Shown here: positions 21,700-32,113 of the stretch, in pieces
Layout: each line of letters begins with the position of its first letter
Position numbering within the stretch: the stretch's first letter is position 1
From: Lasiosphaeria ovina
Taxonomy: Eukaryota; Ascomycota; Sordariomycetes; Sordariales; Lasiosphaeriaceae
Length of the DNA stretch: 64,000 nucleotides
Direction: 5' to 3'
Assembly (NCBI GenBank): GCA_033439765.1
Contig: JAULSN010000003.1
Span: forward strand, 124,001 to 188,000
Translations under genes and position numbers: made by a program
The notes under the pieces: model-generated
What the model was told of the DNA's origin: nothing
The model's database searches: none
What the model saw: the letters and a program-made list of their open reading frames with translations, nothing else

Positions 21700-23042
21700 A
21701 TGGCCGCCTACACCATCACCAGCATCAGCAGGGTGACTAATGATGACCTGAACACCGACATCAGGGTGGGCTTTGGCGATGCAAATGCCCCTGGCGGTGG
21801 CATGCGGATGACGGTGCGGGACGACCACATCTACAGCGCCGCAGACCCCGTCCATCCTGCGGCCTTTATGTACGCTGCCAACCACATTCCCCTCGTTGTC
21901 TCTGGCAGCCATTTGTTTCCTGCTGGCGTTGCCGCCTACCGCGTGAGGGGCACGGGGCCCAATAACTTCACCATCACCACGCAGCCCTTCAACGTCACTG
22001 GAGTTGCCGGAACCGCTGTCAACTTCGGTGCCTCTGTCTTCTCCAACGCGGGCGGCGCTCCCGGCTCTCCCTTCAAGGTGGTCGGCAACTGGACGTGGAG
22101 CATTCTGAACGGGACCACGGGCGCCGTCATTGCCACCAGCGCTGCCACGCCGCTGGAGCTCTACTTCTTCTTTGGCGACCACTGCCTCCCCTACATTTAT
22201 TCCCAGACGCACTTCCTGGAGCTGATCCGCCTGTCCATACCGACCTACGACATCGTCGCGGGCCAGGCCTGGGCGGCCATTGAGCTCACCATCATTTGGA
22301 ACGCCGTGGTCAACCTCTGGAACCACGGCGGCGCGGCCCTGTGTTACGACTCGCGATTCCGCAAGGGAGGCGTCGCGGAGCACCTGCGCCGAAACAACTT
22401 CAACCTAGGCAGCATCATGACACGTTCCGTGGCCACGTGCAACTGCTTCGACCTGGCCGCCCTCGCGAAGCTGACGCTCCTATCGCTCGGCCGCAACACC
22501 AACGGCGAACCGGTCAGTTCTATGCAGAAAGCCCTCGCATGTTCTCACCACTAACCCTCGCCCTTCTAGATGATTGCCGGAACCGCGCTGCAGGTCGACC
22601 GGCCGTGGGGCTACATCTTTCCGGGCCCGCTGTTCGGGTGGGCGAACACGGCGGCGCACAACTGCAACAGCCCGTTCTGGCAGGAGCGCCTTGGCGGGCC
22701 GGGCCACGATACGCAGCCGCTCATGGCGCAGAACGACGCCAACCGCACCGCGTTCGACTGCCACTGCTACGCCGTCTACGACGACCACACCAATGTGAAG
22801 CGCGTCATCGACATCTGCCACGCCACCCTCACCGGCCCGCCCGCCGCCGCCCCCGGCCCCTTCAACCTCGCCGGCGGCCTGGTCGACGTCCCCAACTTTA
22901 GGGCCGCCGGCATCGACGTCGGCGCTATTCCCTTCGGCGCCCCCGTCGTGTCGGGTATGTTGTCCTTCTGCTGGTCTGTTTGAGACGAGGCTAACTGTGC
23001 TTGCTGCTTCTAGAACAAGTTGTAAACTGGGTCGACCTGTGA
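21700..23042 (+). CDS. 408-aa protein with possible papain/transglutaminase-like Cys-His-Asp triad
   Basis: Three exons, 21700..22512, 22570..22954 and 23014..23042 (introns 57 and 59 nt, GTCAGT...TCTAG and GTATGT...TCTAG), all joining in frame. The start ACGCCATGGCC (MAAYTITSIS) has a good context; a longer frame from 21541 adds only low-complexity Pro-Arg. Residues ~1-150 look like beta sandwich (NFTITTQPFNVTG, NWTWSILNG). Residues ~150-400 contain NCFDLAAL with Cys249, FDCHCYAVYDD with His336 and VIDICHAT with Asp352. This order and these contexts (NC-x-D-x-A, H-x-Y-A-V-x-D, V-x-D-x-C) are what papain-fold or transglutaminase-like enzymes show. There is no signal peptide, and no family was recognised. 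The catalytic proposal is inference; the exon structure is well supported. Confidence 0.7.
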
Positions 23043-24129
23043 GCAAGACATCCATTGCCATCGCCAGGAGGATAAGACAGAGTGGCTTCAGGTTTGCTAT
23101 TAAGTTTCGGCACTTTAAGGTGTAAGTTGGTTGGATCAATGGGCTTCGATGCTTGAAGGTAATATAAGAAACTCATCTGGGCCATCGTGATATTAACCAG
23201 CGAGCCGAGGCCACTGGGTTCTTCGTCTACTAGCAGGGCGGTCTAGTTAATTACACGTCGGTGAATAGACATTGTGAAGATTGTACTTTAGGTACCTAGT
23301 AGTTTAGATGACCGTTTGTTTTCGAAAGAAGAAATGAGTTTTCAACTAACGTTAGTTCTAATTAGACCGAGGCCATAGGTGCTTGGGGAAGGTGAAAACA
23401 CCAGGCGCCCCTCCTTAGACACCGACCTCAACGAAAGTACTGTATGGATTAGCGAACGGCAACACGGCCCAATACACATTGATTAGAATGAAGTATTCAA
23501 GTACAGTTATAAATAAGTCAAGTGTCCGTAGGTCCTGACGCCTATGTCGAACAAATGACAAACTACGCTTCTACACTTCAGGTCTAAGCGTATATCACTG
23601 CTAGTTGCATTGACCTATGCTATTGCCTGATGTCAGAGTGTAAGAAGTTGTCACGTAATAACGAGGGGTCGCTCTCGGATTGCCTGCGATCCTGAGATTC
23701 CCTGAGGAAGAACTTTAACAGTTTTGCCTTAAGGAACGAAAAGCTCGTACCTGTGTACCACAGAATTGAATAAAGTGGGTTGATTGTTATTATATTGCAA
23801 AACGAGACTTCCCGGAATTCTCCCATCGAAGACGATTAGCCAGAATCCCATACGACGATGTGTCCAACTTATCGGGGCAGTAGAGAGCAGTTAGTGTTAA
23901 AACCGGATTCACTGAATATTCCCGAGTTCTGCCGCTGGGGCGGTGAAGGAGTGGGGTAAATTAGACCCGCCCGACAGAGTAAGTCCATCCATTAATACGG
24001 ATAAGTCAGGAAGATCCAGCCGGAAGTGACGAACTTGAAAGGTGCACAAAGCAAGCAAACAACGTCAAACATTCTAAGGAATTCATTATTTCATATGGCG
24101 CGCTCTTATGCGGTAATTGATAGTCACTT
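23043..24129. other. AT-rich intergenic region
   Basis: About 1.1 kb, AT-rich, no coding signal on either strand. It marks the transition from the single-copy gene block to repeat-rich DNA. Confidence 0.45.
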
Positions 24130-24471
24130 ATGGATTTATACAACGCTGCATATGAGGGGCGAGCAGAGGCCGCCGCCGCTACCGGGCGGACAAATGTTGT
24201 GGAGCTGCTTCTGGTCCGAGAAGACGTGCATGTTAATGCCCAAGGAGGCTACCATTGGACTGCTCTCCATGCCGCCGCTGCCAAGGACCGGACAAACGTC
24301 GTGCAACTACTTCTCGGCCGAGACGCGGATGTCAATGCTCAGGATACTTCCGGGCGGACACCACTTCACGTGGCGGCAGAGGCAAGCTTTGCATTAGTTG
24401 TTGCTCAACGGGCGTCACAATGGTATGAGTCTAGGGGCGCGGGGAACTGGGGTTTAGGCGGGGAGAATTAA
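24130..24471 (+). pseudogene. Ankyrin-repeat gene fragment
   Basis: A 113-aa frame holds about three ankyrin repeats: a degenerate first (NAAYEGRAE...NVVELLL), a good second (WTALHAAAAKDRTNVVQLLL..DADVNAQD) and the start of a third (SGRTPLHVAAE). The consensus T-P-L-H-x-A-A and V-x-L-L-L motifs are clear. The frame then loses the repeat pattern (VVAQRASQWYESRG) and stops. Fungal ankyrin proteins usually carry many more repeats and an N-terminal NACHT or other domain, none of which is present, and the flanks are AT-rich. It is most simply a relic of a larger ankyrin gene. A short expressed ORF cannot be ruled out. Confidence 0.6.
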
Positions 24472-24846
24472 GTAATGAGGGCTACATTAATATTGTCAAA
24501 CATGGAAAGCCGAGACACCGACTTTCGCTAATAAACTTGGAGGCACCTGAGCATGATACAGCGGATTCAAGTCGAACAACTCAGCAGTTACCTCGTGGCC
24601 CATTTAACTACAACCGGGTCTGCAATGCAGGTGTCAATCTCGCTCTCCGTCCACAGCAATTTCAGTAGAGGTTCTAGACATTGCGATATCTCGGGGTTCC
24701 AAGTCGGCGAGCAGAGGGTGTCGTCCCTCACAAGAAGTGTCGACGCGCAGCATAACCAACCACCTCTAGTTCTAGTCCTATACACTCACGGACATTGCAC
24801 AAACCATCTCTACCATTAGGCGGTCTCGTAAGACGGGCTCCTACTC
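24472..24846. other. Intergenic, downstream of the GT32 gene
   Basis: Contains the 3' flank of the minus-strand glycosyltransferase gene. No coding signal. Confidence 0.4.
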
Positions 24847-25812
24847 CTACCCAGGCAACTTCACTGTCCTCCACGCTCCGCGGAAGAAATGTCTCACCAA
24901 CGCCCGATGGTCCTTCCTCCACCACGCGCCCAGCCCGGACTCGTCAAAGAAATCCGCCCGGAAGGACTCAGCCGGCAGGACGACGATGTCGCCGTAGTAC
25001 CGCGGGGCCTTGATCCCCGCGAAATCGAGGTAGCTCGTGAGCGAGGGGTCCCTCTCCTGGAGGACGCCAAACACCACTTCCGTCCACGCCACGGGGCCCG
25101 TGGTCTTGACCGTCTCCCCACCCGACACGACCACCTTGTCCAGGCTCGTGCCCTGCCGCGCGGCCACGTCCCGCAGCCCCGTCAGCGCCCGCTCGACCAT
25201 CCTCTCCAGCACCGGGTGGTCCGGAGCCGCCGCGATGGTCCACTGGCAGAACTGCACGGGGTGCATGTCGGGTAGGTTGGGGTCCTGCGTCTCGTCGTAC
25301 TCGGGCGCGATGATCAGCCGGGCCGTGGCGCGGCGCTCGGGGTCGGGAAGCCAGTCTTCGAGCCGGACGATGGGCTTGGTGTCGACGTCGCTGTAGATGC
25401 CGCCGCGAGAGAGGAGGATGAGGTACCGCAGGAAGTCGGACTTGAGGGCCGGGTTGGTGAGGGCGTTGTAGGTCGCCGCGATCTCGGGGCGCTGGGCGAA
25501 GGAGGGAGTGGTGTTGAGGAGACGCTGGGCCTCGACGTCGGTGACGAGGGTGTAGGTGTAGCCTGGCGCGACGGAGATCCAGTCATCGGCGTAGAGGGTA
25601 GATGTTTTGAGGGTGGTGGTGCCGGCGGGCGGGAAGAAGATTTGCCATATTTGGCGAGGGATGGGGGTGTTGGTGTAGCTGAGTTGGACGATAGGGGGCC
25701 GTTTTATTAGCTGGTCGAGGTTGAGGTAGAGGAGGCTGAAGACGATGAGGAGGAGGACGGACAGGGACGAGAAGAGGAGGGGCCGGTTTCGGAGTCGGAG
25801 GACGGTGACCAT
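24847..25812 (-). CDS. GT32-family glycosyltransferase (Och1/mannosyltransferase-like)
   Basis: A single exon encodes 321 aa. A short basic N terminus is followed by a signal-anchor helix (residues ~12-31, LLFSSLSVLLLIVFSLLYL), giving a type II Golgi membrane topology. The lumenal domain has the GT32 blocks: IPRQIWQIFF (~51-60), DDWISVAPGYTYTLVTD (~76-92), the DXD-region sugar-binding segment SDFLRYLILLSRGGIYSDVDT (Asp142 and Asp144), and a C-terminal W-TEVVFGVL followed by YYGDIVVLPAESFR. These are typical of alpha-1,6-mannosyltransferase Och1 and related fungal enzymes that use GDP-mannose to extend N-glycans or sphingolipid heads. The exact acceptor cannot be told from sequence. Length is normal and no residue of the core motif is missing. 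Confidence 0.85.
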   Translation of the reverse strand: MVTVLRLRNRPLLFSSLSVLLLIVFSLLYLNLDQLIKRPPIVQLSYTNTPIPRQIWQIFFPPAGTTTLKTSTLYADDWISVAPGYTYTLVTDVEAQRLLNTTPSFAQRPEIAATYNALTNPALKSDFLRYLILLSRGGIYSDVDTKPIVRLEDWLPDPERRATARLIIAPEYDETQDPNLPDMHPVQFCQWTIAAAPDHPVLERMVERALTGLRDVAARQGTSLDKVVVSGGETVKTTGPVAWTEVVFGVLQERDPSLTSYLDFAGIKAPRYYGDIVVLPAESFRADFFDESGLGAWWRKDHRALVRHFFRGAWRTVKLPG

Positions 25813-25847
25813 GGCGGAGGTTTATAATGTCCAACGTTGCGCTCATC

Positions 25848-25872
25848 GGGGGGGGAGGGGGGGGGGGGGGGG
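25848..25872 (+). repeat. Poly-G tract in the leader of the GT32 gene
   Basis: About 25 nt almost entirely G (poly-C on the transcribed strand), 36 bp upstream of the GT32 start codon. It could form a G-quadruplex; slippage-prone. Confidence 0.7.
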
Positions 25873-26499
25873 TGTTCAGGACCGAGTTGGTAGGTTGGTG
25901 GCAGAGAGCAGGGAGGTGAGCGACTCTTCGCGTCCGCGCCTTCAGTTTAGAGCACAACTTCTTCGGGTTCTGTGGGACATTATACGAAATAAATCAATTT
26001 GGAAGGTTACTGAGGCGCCACTAAGCCGCGGTAGCGCAGGCTCGTTGGTTTCTACTTCCCACCAACAAACGGTCTGTGCCACCCCGCCACTCATCGAATC
26101 AGCCTCACCGGACTTCCCTGTCAAATGATGGCGTTGCGATTAGTGTCCTGCGTGCAAAGGATCGTAGGCGCCGAAGAGGGATTGGAACCCTTGAGCTCCA
26201 CATATGTTGGCTCGAGGCACTGCGGACCGACAAACAGATTACTCAATTGCCCGATAGATTCGCCGGGGATTGGCATGGCCTCAATGTTGCCGGCACAGTT
26301 GGCCAAGGTGTGTTATTGCCTGCCTTATAACCTAGATTTGAAGCAGGTAATCACGAGTTTTGCATGATATCTGCATTGCCAAGGCACTCAGATCCGCGCT
26401 CCATGTCGAAGGAGAAAAAGGCAAGTACTGTAATACAATTCACCTCACCCCAACCGCACCTAGAATTCTGCCCTTAATTCATATGGAATGGGTCGTGGG
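25873..26499. other. Intergenic region with a tRNA-like B-box only
   Basis: Holds no supported gene. A minus-strand GGTTCCAATCCC at ~26183-26194 resembles a tRNA T arm, but no matching acceptor stem or D arm was found. Confidence 0.4.
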
Positions 26500-27200
26500 C
26501 AATTCCGCCCCCCGGTGGAACTGTAGTAGCACCTCAGGACATTTCTCGAAATACGTAACAGGTTCCTAACTATCGTGCTCGTACCAATACCCTTCCCACT
26601 TAACCAGGTACTCCATCCGCCTTCTTCGTCGTCGTAAGTCGAGAATCTCCTCGACTTAGAAATACTCGCCTTCCTAAACCTCCTCGGCCGTAGAAGCCAC
26701 TCTTAAAGAGAGGGAGCGCCCCGCCGAGGATATTCTCCCTACTAGTACTTGCTCTACTGCGTTTCAGGTGTATGGTCAGTTTGTCCATAATACGTATAAG
26801 GGTTCTACGTAAACTAAACTCTACCTAAAAAGTCGCTACCCTATCTACTAGAGTACGCTTAAGGACCGCTTTAAATAGCCATTTATTAAAGCTTACGAAA
26901 GTAGCCTCGACCGCCTCCTCTTCCAAGGCGGACCCCTCCAAAGATTGTAGTTTAAAAATGCTACGCTGACTTTGGCAGCGCTTTGGGCCTAGGTTGGTAG
27001 GGGTCTTTGAGACTAGGGTGACTAGGAGTTGGTATAATGCGGGCGTGTCCGCCGCTTAGGCGCTATTTTGCGGGTTATAGGGGCTAAAGTAGTTACCCTG
27101 TGGCGCTTCCCTCGTAGCGGCCGGACGATATCCTCATCCTTACCCTACTCGGCGTTACTTCCTATAATAGGAGAGTAATCCTCGTCGTCGTCGGTATTAT
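26500..27200 (-). mobile_element. Stop-ridden Ty3/Gypsy (chromovirus) remnant with chromodomain
   Basis: On the minus strand, 26655..26510 translates as VEEILDLRRRRRR, MEYLVKWEGYWYEHDS, then a TAG where chromodomains have Trp, followed by EPVTYFEKCPEVLLQFHR. This is the integrase C-terminal chromodomain of fungal chromovirus-type LTR retrotransposons. Just upstream in the same frame, TAG and TAA replace likely Gln codons (ASTAEEV*EGEYF*VEEILD), the expected result of C-to-T mutation by RIP. A further long minus-strand frame reaches about 27100 without a recognisable domain. Neither LTR could be delimited, so this is a relic and the limits are approximate. Confidence 0.7.
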
Positions 27201-27309
27201 AATGAGGTTGACGACTGATGTTGTGCCGAAGGTTGACCTGGGTTTGGCTGGTGGGTGGCTGTATGGACGGCGCGGTATTTGCCAGCTCATGCTCGTTGCC
27301 GTTCTTATC

Positions 27310-27800
27310 GCCCTATAAACTAGGCATGCCTGCCCGACTCTCCTGCGCTCGCGGTGGCACGACAGAACTCTCTTTATTCTGCTCTCCTCTGTCGTCCGGA
27401 ACTGGAGGATGACGGTGCTCTGAGCCGCTTGTCCGAATGCTGTCGCCGTGGTGATCATGGTGCTGAGAGAGATAGCAGGCTATCGGACTGCTGTTGTGTT
27501 TCAACCTCGAGGCTGGAGGCGGCGCTGCATGGACTAAGTGGCTCGGCATCTGCTAGCTCGAGTTCGCTGATGCCCTCATTGTTCGGCAGTGTGGATGTGC
27601 TTGCTCGGCTCTCCTCTACTTCTAGCAATGCAGCGGAAAAGATTCCATTTTGCTCTTCTCTGTCATCTAGAACTAGATGAAGGTGTTCTAGGTTGCTCGT
27701 CTGATCGTTGTCGCTACGATAGTTATGGCGCGGAAAGAGGCAGCGACTATCGGACGTCTGCTGTAGCTCACCCCCATGACTCGAGGCAGCCCGGCGCGGA
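27310..27800. repeat. Two divergent direct repeats of about 240 bp
   Basis: Segments ~27340-27530 and ~27600-27790 share an ordered series of words: TGCTCTCCTCTGTC / TGCTCTTCTCTGTC, GAACTGGA / GAACTAGA, CTGTCGCCGTGGTGATCATGG / TTGTCGCTACGATAGTTATGG, GACTATCGGAC / GGCTATCGGAC, and CTCGAGGC. The second copy has many C-to-T type differences. They lie next to the Gypsy remnant and may be part of it. Confidence 0.55.
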
Positions 27801-28399
27801 CTCTGGGTTCGACAATGCGGGTCTAAGATGGACTGCGACTAATCGGGTTCTGTAGCGTTGTATGCGCTCTTGGTGGCACGTCCGGCTTGCAACCTCCGCC
27901 GGAGCATCTGGCGTGAAAATGGGAACCGCCTATCCCACTACTCGTTGTAAAAGGCACATGGAACCGTCATGATTCAACTTCGTTCCGCGTAGCTTTTCGG
28001 GCTGCCGAGGACCGTGCTGCATTCCATGGTCATGGCGTATGGCACCCTGTTCGGCGAGGGAAGCAGCGTCCGTCCCTAGAACGGCGGTATCACGCGAAGT
28101 GTTGTCAGGAGCGGATGCCTGTCCTAGCTCAAACTCAGCACGGCTAGCTGGAACTGGTTGGGTCCGTGTCGCGTGCAGAGCCTCAGGAGAGCCAGACAAA
28201 TGGTCTTTGGTATAGTGGTGATTGTGGTATTTGGGATAGGAGCTACTATATTCGCCGCTGCTCGTCTTTTCATTATCACCGAGTCCTTTCTTAGTTTCCG
28301 TTCCTTACCCATTGGTATGTTTTGGATACCAGCTTGGCTTCAGATGTTTCCTCACCTGCAGCTTGCATACCTACATAGCCAGCGAATATAATATATCAG

Positions 28400-29386
28400 A
28401 TTGAATATATAATATTCCCATATCTTTCATTACTAGTCAGTATTGCTTGGCCACTTATCCAACCGCCCATCTCGAGCGAGTTGCTTAGTACCCTTCAGAC
28501 CACCACAGTAATCGATTTTGAGGTACAGAAGCAACTCTATATACCTATCACGGCTCAGTCAATGTAAGGAGACAGGGCTGCAGTAATCATCGCTGAATTC
28601 GTAGAATCTAAAGCTAAGGAAAGGAAAAGAAAAAGGGCTCCAAAGCCCGCGCAAGTGCAGGGGGAAGTAAGCTGGGTTGTGGGTCACAATCTAGCCAGCT
28701 GTCTTGGCACCTGCCCTGACAATACCCTGAGCAAAAACTTTGATCTTGCATGGCGGTGGCAAGGTTCGTAAGCTGGCCAGTATGAATCTATCTGTTGGAT
28801 TCACCAGGGTACCGGTACTAAAATCAACAGGGCGTAACTGCACGCCGAAAAACTGGTGGTTCAAGTGATGGATTGTAGAAGTCTATCTTTCTCCTCTGGC
28901 TTTCTGGCAGTGCCAGAAAGCCCCCTTCTTATACTACTATTGTGGTGGCAAAATAGGTCGCGAAGTAGGTCGCCAAGTAGGTCGCCAAGTAGGTTGCGAA
29001 TCCTTTGCCTAAATCCTTTGCCTAGCTTCTTCGAGGCCCATATTCCAACACTATCGGAGCAGTGCCGTTCAATTATTTGACTTTTTGCTATACTGCGGCA
29101 AATGTATATATTAACCTTTAATAAATAGGTACGTAGTAATAGATATGAGCCATTTCACTCTTGTGATAAATCCAATTATGGAAGTCCCTTATTGAAGCAG
29201 ACGTGTTACGATCCTGGCTCAAGTGTGCAGTAGGCTCCCGTAAGCCGACTGTGGTTGGCTGGTGCAAGCGGGAGGGGCTGGGTGTACTTCGTGTGTCAGC
29301 ACGATATGTGGATTGAGTAGTTAATTAGCTATATTTTGCTATATTTGGCTTGTAACTAGCTTCACAATTGAGTGCGCTGTTGTTGT
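28400..29386. other. Repeat-derived region without a gene; possible LTR
   Basis: AT-rich and GC-rich patches alternate. A TGTTACGATCCTGGCTC sequence at ~29208 resembles the 5' end of some fungal Gypsy LTRs, but no second copy was found in the window. It includes a short tandem repeat at 28954-29000. Confidence 0.4.
28954..29000 (+). repeat. 12-bp minisatellite, four copies
   Basis: Unit TAGGTCGCSAAG repeated four times with one or two mismatches per copy. Confidence 0.8.
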
Positions 29387-30378
29387 TCAAAGATGTAGTG
29401 TTTTGGCGTAAGAGGGTGATCCACTGCTAGGGTGATCCGTTGGGAGGTGGGGGGTGGTATGGAGCTCGACCACACCTGTAGCGTCCTGCAGCTCGGCTAC
29501 CGGCTGCCCATGAGACTGCATCTCTTCTTGTGGATACGCATGGTAAGCTTGATGTTGGAACATGGGCTGGCCGGGTATTTGGGTTGGGTTATGTGGGGGC
29601 AGAGAATAAGATCCTGGCGTTATAGGTACGGCCCCAGCTTGTTCCCGGAGTCTGTTCCGCTTGCTGAGGTGCCAGCCAAGGAACAATAACGTGCCAATGA
29701 GAGCCAGCCCGAGGGGAATTCCGGCGGCGGCGCCCACCACCAAAGGTACATTGGTACCACCGGATTCTGGTACTGGGGCGCAAGTCGCGGACTGGGTCGC
29801 CGATGAGGTCGTGGACGTAGTTGAGGAAGAGGACAAAGTCGTAGATGTAGTCGTCATTGTAAGGCCGGCAGCGCGAGACAGGGTCGAGAATTTAGGAATA
29901 CCGGTCAACAGGCTCTGGGTAGCGTTGCAGCACGTGTAATCGGTTCCGCAGCAGAGGGCATTCTTGTTCTCGCCGTCGAAGCCGCTGCACATCATAAGAT
30001 AGACGTGTCCATCCCCGGCTGTTCGCGAAAAGCGACTAAGTAACGCTCCTTCGACAGCTATGCCAGATGAGAGAAGAGTAACCTACCATTGCTTTCTGGA
30101 CAGTGCTTAACACAAGGCGACATCCAGGCCTGTGACGTACATCCCTGCTGGGTTAAGCCGTTGTTGCCGCCGCCGTCTAGACATAGACCGTTGGAGAGGC
30201 AAAAATCATTGCTGCCGCAGCATGGACTGGGCAGGCCAGGGTCGAGGTTGCACGGATAGATGTTGGGTTGAACTTGGCCAGCATAGTCGTAGCATGTTGC
30301 AGCACAGTTAGCAAGCCCGATCCAAATCCCGATCAGGCCCAGAGGGAGATGCTTGGCATAGCAAAAGGCGTGGCCCAT
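29387..30378 (-). CDS. Cys-rich single-pass membrane protein, wall-sensor-like architecture
   Basis: Two exons, 30378..30087 and 30018..29387, give 307 aa; the 68-nt intron (GTAGGT...GAACAG) joins PESN to AGDGHVYLMMC in frame. A signal peptide (LPLGLIGIWIGLANCAA) is followed by a Cys-rich ectodomain of ~130 residues with regular CC pairs (SPCCGSNDFCLSNGLCL, ALCCGTDYTCCNAT). Then come a Thr/Ser-rich stalk likely to be O-mannosylated, one transmembrane helix (VGAAAGIPLGLALIGTLLFLGW) with basic stop-transfer residues (SKRNR), and a ~90-residue Pro/His/Gln-rich cytoplasmic tail. This layout is common in fungal plasma-membrane proteins of unknown function and is reminiscent of WSC or mucin-type wall sensors, though no WSC domain is identified. 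It lies just outside the Mutator-like element, 134 bp from its left end. Confidence 0.8.
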
Positions 30379-30502
30379 TTTGCCCAGGCCAAGTACGGTA
30401 TTGTGTGCAAGCTGGCTGAAGGAAGGATGAAAGGACGGCAACTAATTACAAAGGTCGAGGCATCCCTCAGTTTATAAGGCTGCAGGGTCCCTGCAAGAGA
30501 CC

Positions 30503-30511
30503 GGGGCTCTA
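30503..30511 (+). repeat. 9-bp target-site duplication, left copy
   Basis: GGGGCTCTA directly before the left terminal inverted repeat; identical to 32257-32265. Confidence 0.85.
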
Positions 30512-30640
30512 CGAAAAATCTGTTTGCACCCCCAAGATTTGCTATTTGCAACCCCCCCAACACGCAGCAGCCAATCGCCACGCTGCGCCCACCACCCAAA
30601 TTGGCCGGCGCGAAGAGCAGCCCATTGCCTGCGCCCATAA
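30512..30640 (+). repeat. Left terminal inverted repeat of the MULE
   Basis: Pairs with 32114-32256 in inverted orientation; about 90% identical outside the poly-C and one short insertion, judged by eye. Confidence 0.85.
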
Positions 30641-31108
30641 TACTGCCAGTCAATTCTGCCCGCACGTGAGCCGAGCCAAGTAAACACATATCAAATGAAG
30701 CCGTACATGCATGTAAAATGCGCCCAAATTGGAAGGTTCAGGAGTTGAGGAAAATAGTCAATTTGGCTAGTAATACCCGTGCCCCGGCTGCCCCGGCTGC
30801 CCCGAAGGCGGCCACTGTTGCGTTGGTGCAGGTGCAATCGCCTGCCACATCTGCCAAGGCGCAGAAGACTGCATTGTAGGCTGCACTTGCTTAGACAACC
30901 CATTTATAGTCCCCAAGGGAGGGTAGTGTTGGTGACTGGAAATAGCCGGCGGCGGTAAAACAGGCGTAACGATGTTCTGACTAGCTAAAATAGTCCCGGC
31001 GGGGGATATATTCCACCCAAAGGCCTGCCCCCGTGAGTCCCCGGCCTGTGAGAAAAGTGGAAGCGGTGGTGGTGGATTCCACGGTCGAGAAGGCTGTATT
31101 TGAGGGTG

Positions 31109-31980
31109 TTAACTTGGCTGCGTATGCTGCGTATACTCCGTATGTAGCGTATATTGCGTCGGAAAAGGCAGATTTTGATTAGTCTGTTGTGAGGCACTTA
31201 ACTGTAGTATTTTGGCCTCAAATGCGCGCCTTTCCTCACGTGCCCGGGCCTCGGATTCTTCGCGAACCTGACGGTCTCGAATAATCTGATCTTGTAATTG
31301 TTTCAAGAGGTCCGCCTGCTTGAATCTCCCGCCAGTTTTGCGGGCGCCGCGAGCACCGCCTCCCCTTTTCGGCTTTTCAGGCTCGTCATGAGAGGGCACG
31401 CGGCGATTGTCATACCGGTCATCGCCAGACCAGGGTGCCTTCTATGCCTTCTTTTTCTGTGGAGGGCCCGAAATCCCCCAGGTATTATGAACTTCCGGGT
31501 TCAAAACTTCTTTAGGCGTTATCCCTTTTAAAAAATCGTCGAGAGGGAGCTTGTTAGGGATGGCCTGCTTTCTCCGAAGGCCAGGCTGTACGTGAGGGTC
31601 GAGGGTATCTGTTGAATCGCGAGAAAATTAGCTGGGTATGCTATAGGGAGAAAATGGAAAGGAAGTTGTAAATACTGAGTGCCCGCCGTTCGGCTTTATC
31701 TAATCCGTCGCTGCCGTCAGATTTTAACTACCAGTGCGAATCAATATCTTTAAGAAGAAGCGTCGTCGGCTTCCGCTCCTCAGTATAGTTACCCTCGCCG
31801 TCGCTTTCCCTAGGGTCGTCCTGCAAAAGGCGGTAAATTAGATGCTTGTAAGGAAGACCCTATTGCGTAGTGAAGGCGCCTGAGTACGCCGCGAGGTAAT
31901 ACTCGGGTTTCTCTCCCAGTCGCAAAAGGCAAGCCTATATTGCATCCAGATCAGGTCAACGACGGTGTGTTCGCGTTGTT
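31109..31980 (-). pseudogene. MULE transposase C-terminal remnant
   Basis: A continuous minus-strand reading runs through several TAG codons. Recognisable are the post-catalytic 'GLP-x-K-H-L-I-Y-R' and 'D-I-D-S-H-W' motifs found near the C terminus of fungal MULE transposases, then a PNKLPLDDFLKGITPKEVLNP block and a basic coiled-coil tail. The stops are TAG at Trp-like or Gln-like positions, consistent with RIP. The catalytic DDE core is absent. Confidence 0.65.
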
Positions 31981-32113
31981 GTTGTGTAGGGCGCTAGGAA
32001 AACTACCTTATAGTAGAAGAGTACGTGGAAAAAGTGGTCTGGCGATAGCTTCAAAAAAGAAAAGCGCTAAAGGCGGCATTGAAGGCGGTGGTGCGGGCGG
32101 TATGGTTTTGGGG

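Noticed and set aside
26150..26290. Possible minus-strand tRNA gene
   Set aside because: A T-arm-like GGTTCCAATCCC and a loose A-box-like stretch occur, but no 7-bp acceptor stem or proper anticodon stem could be formed.
28640..29350. Solo LTR of a Gypsy element
   Set aside because: A TGTTACGATCC start is suggestive but no matching end, target duplication or second copy is visible in the window.
31109..31399. Independent small gene for a coiled-coil protein inside the MULE
   Set aside because: No ATG; the frame continues upstream through stop codons into MULE transposase motifs, so it is the tail of the decayed transposase.
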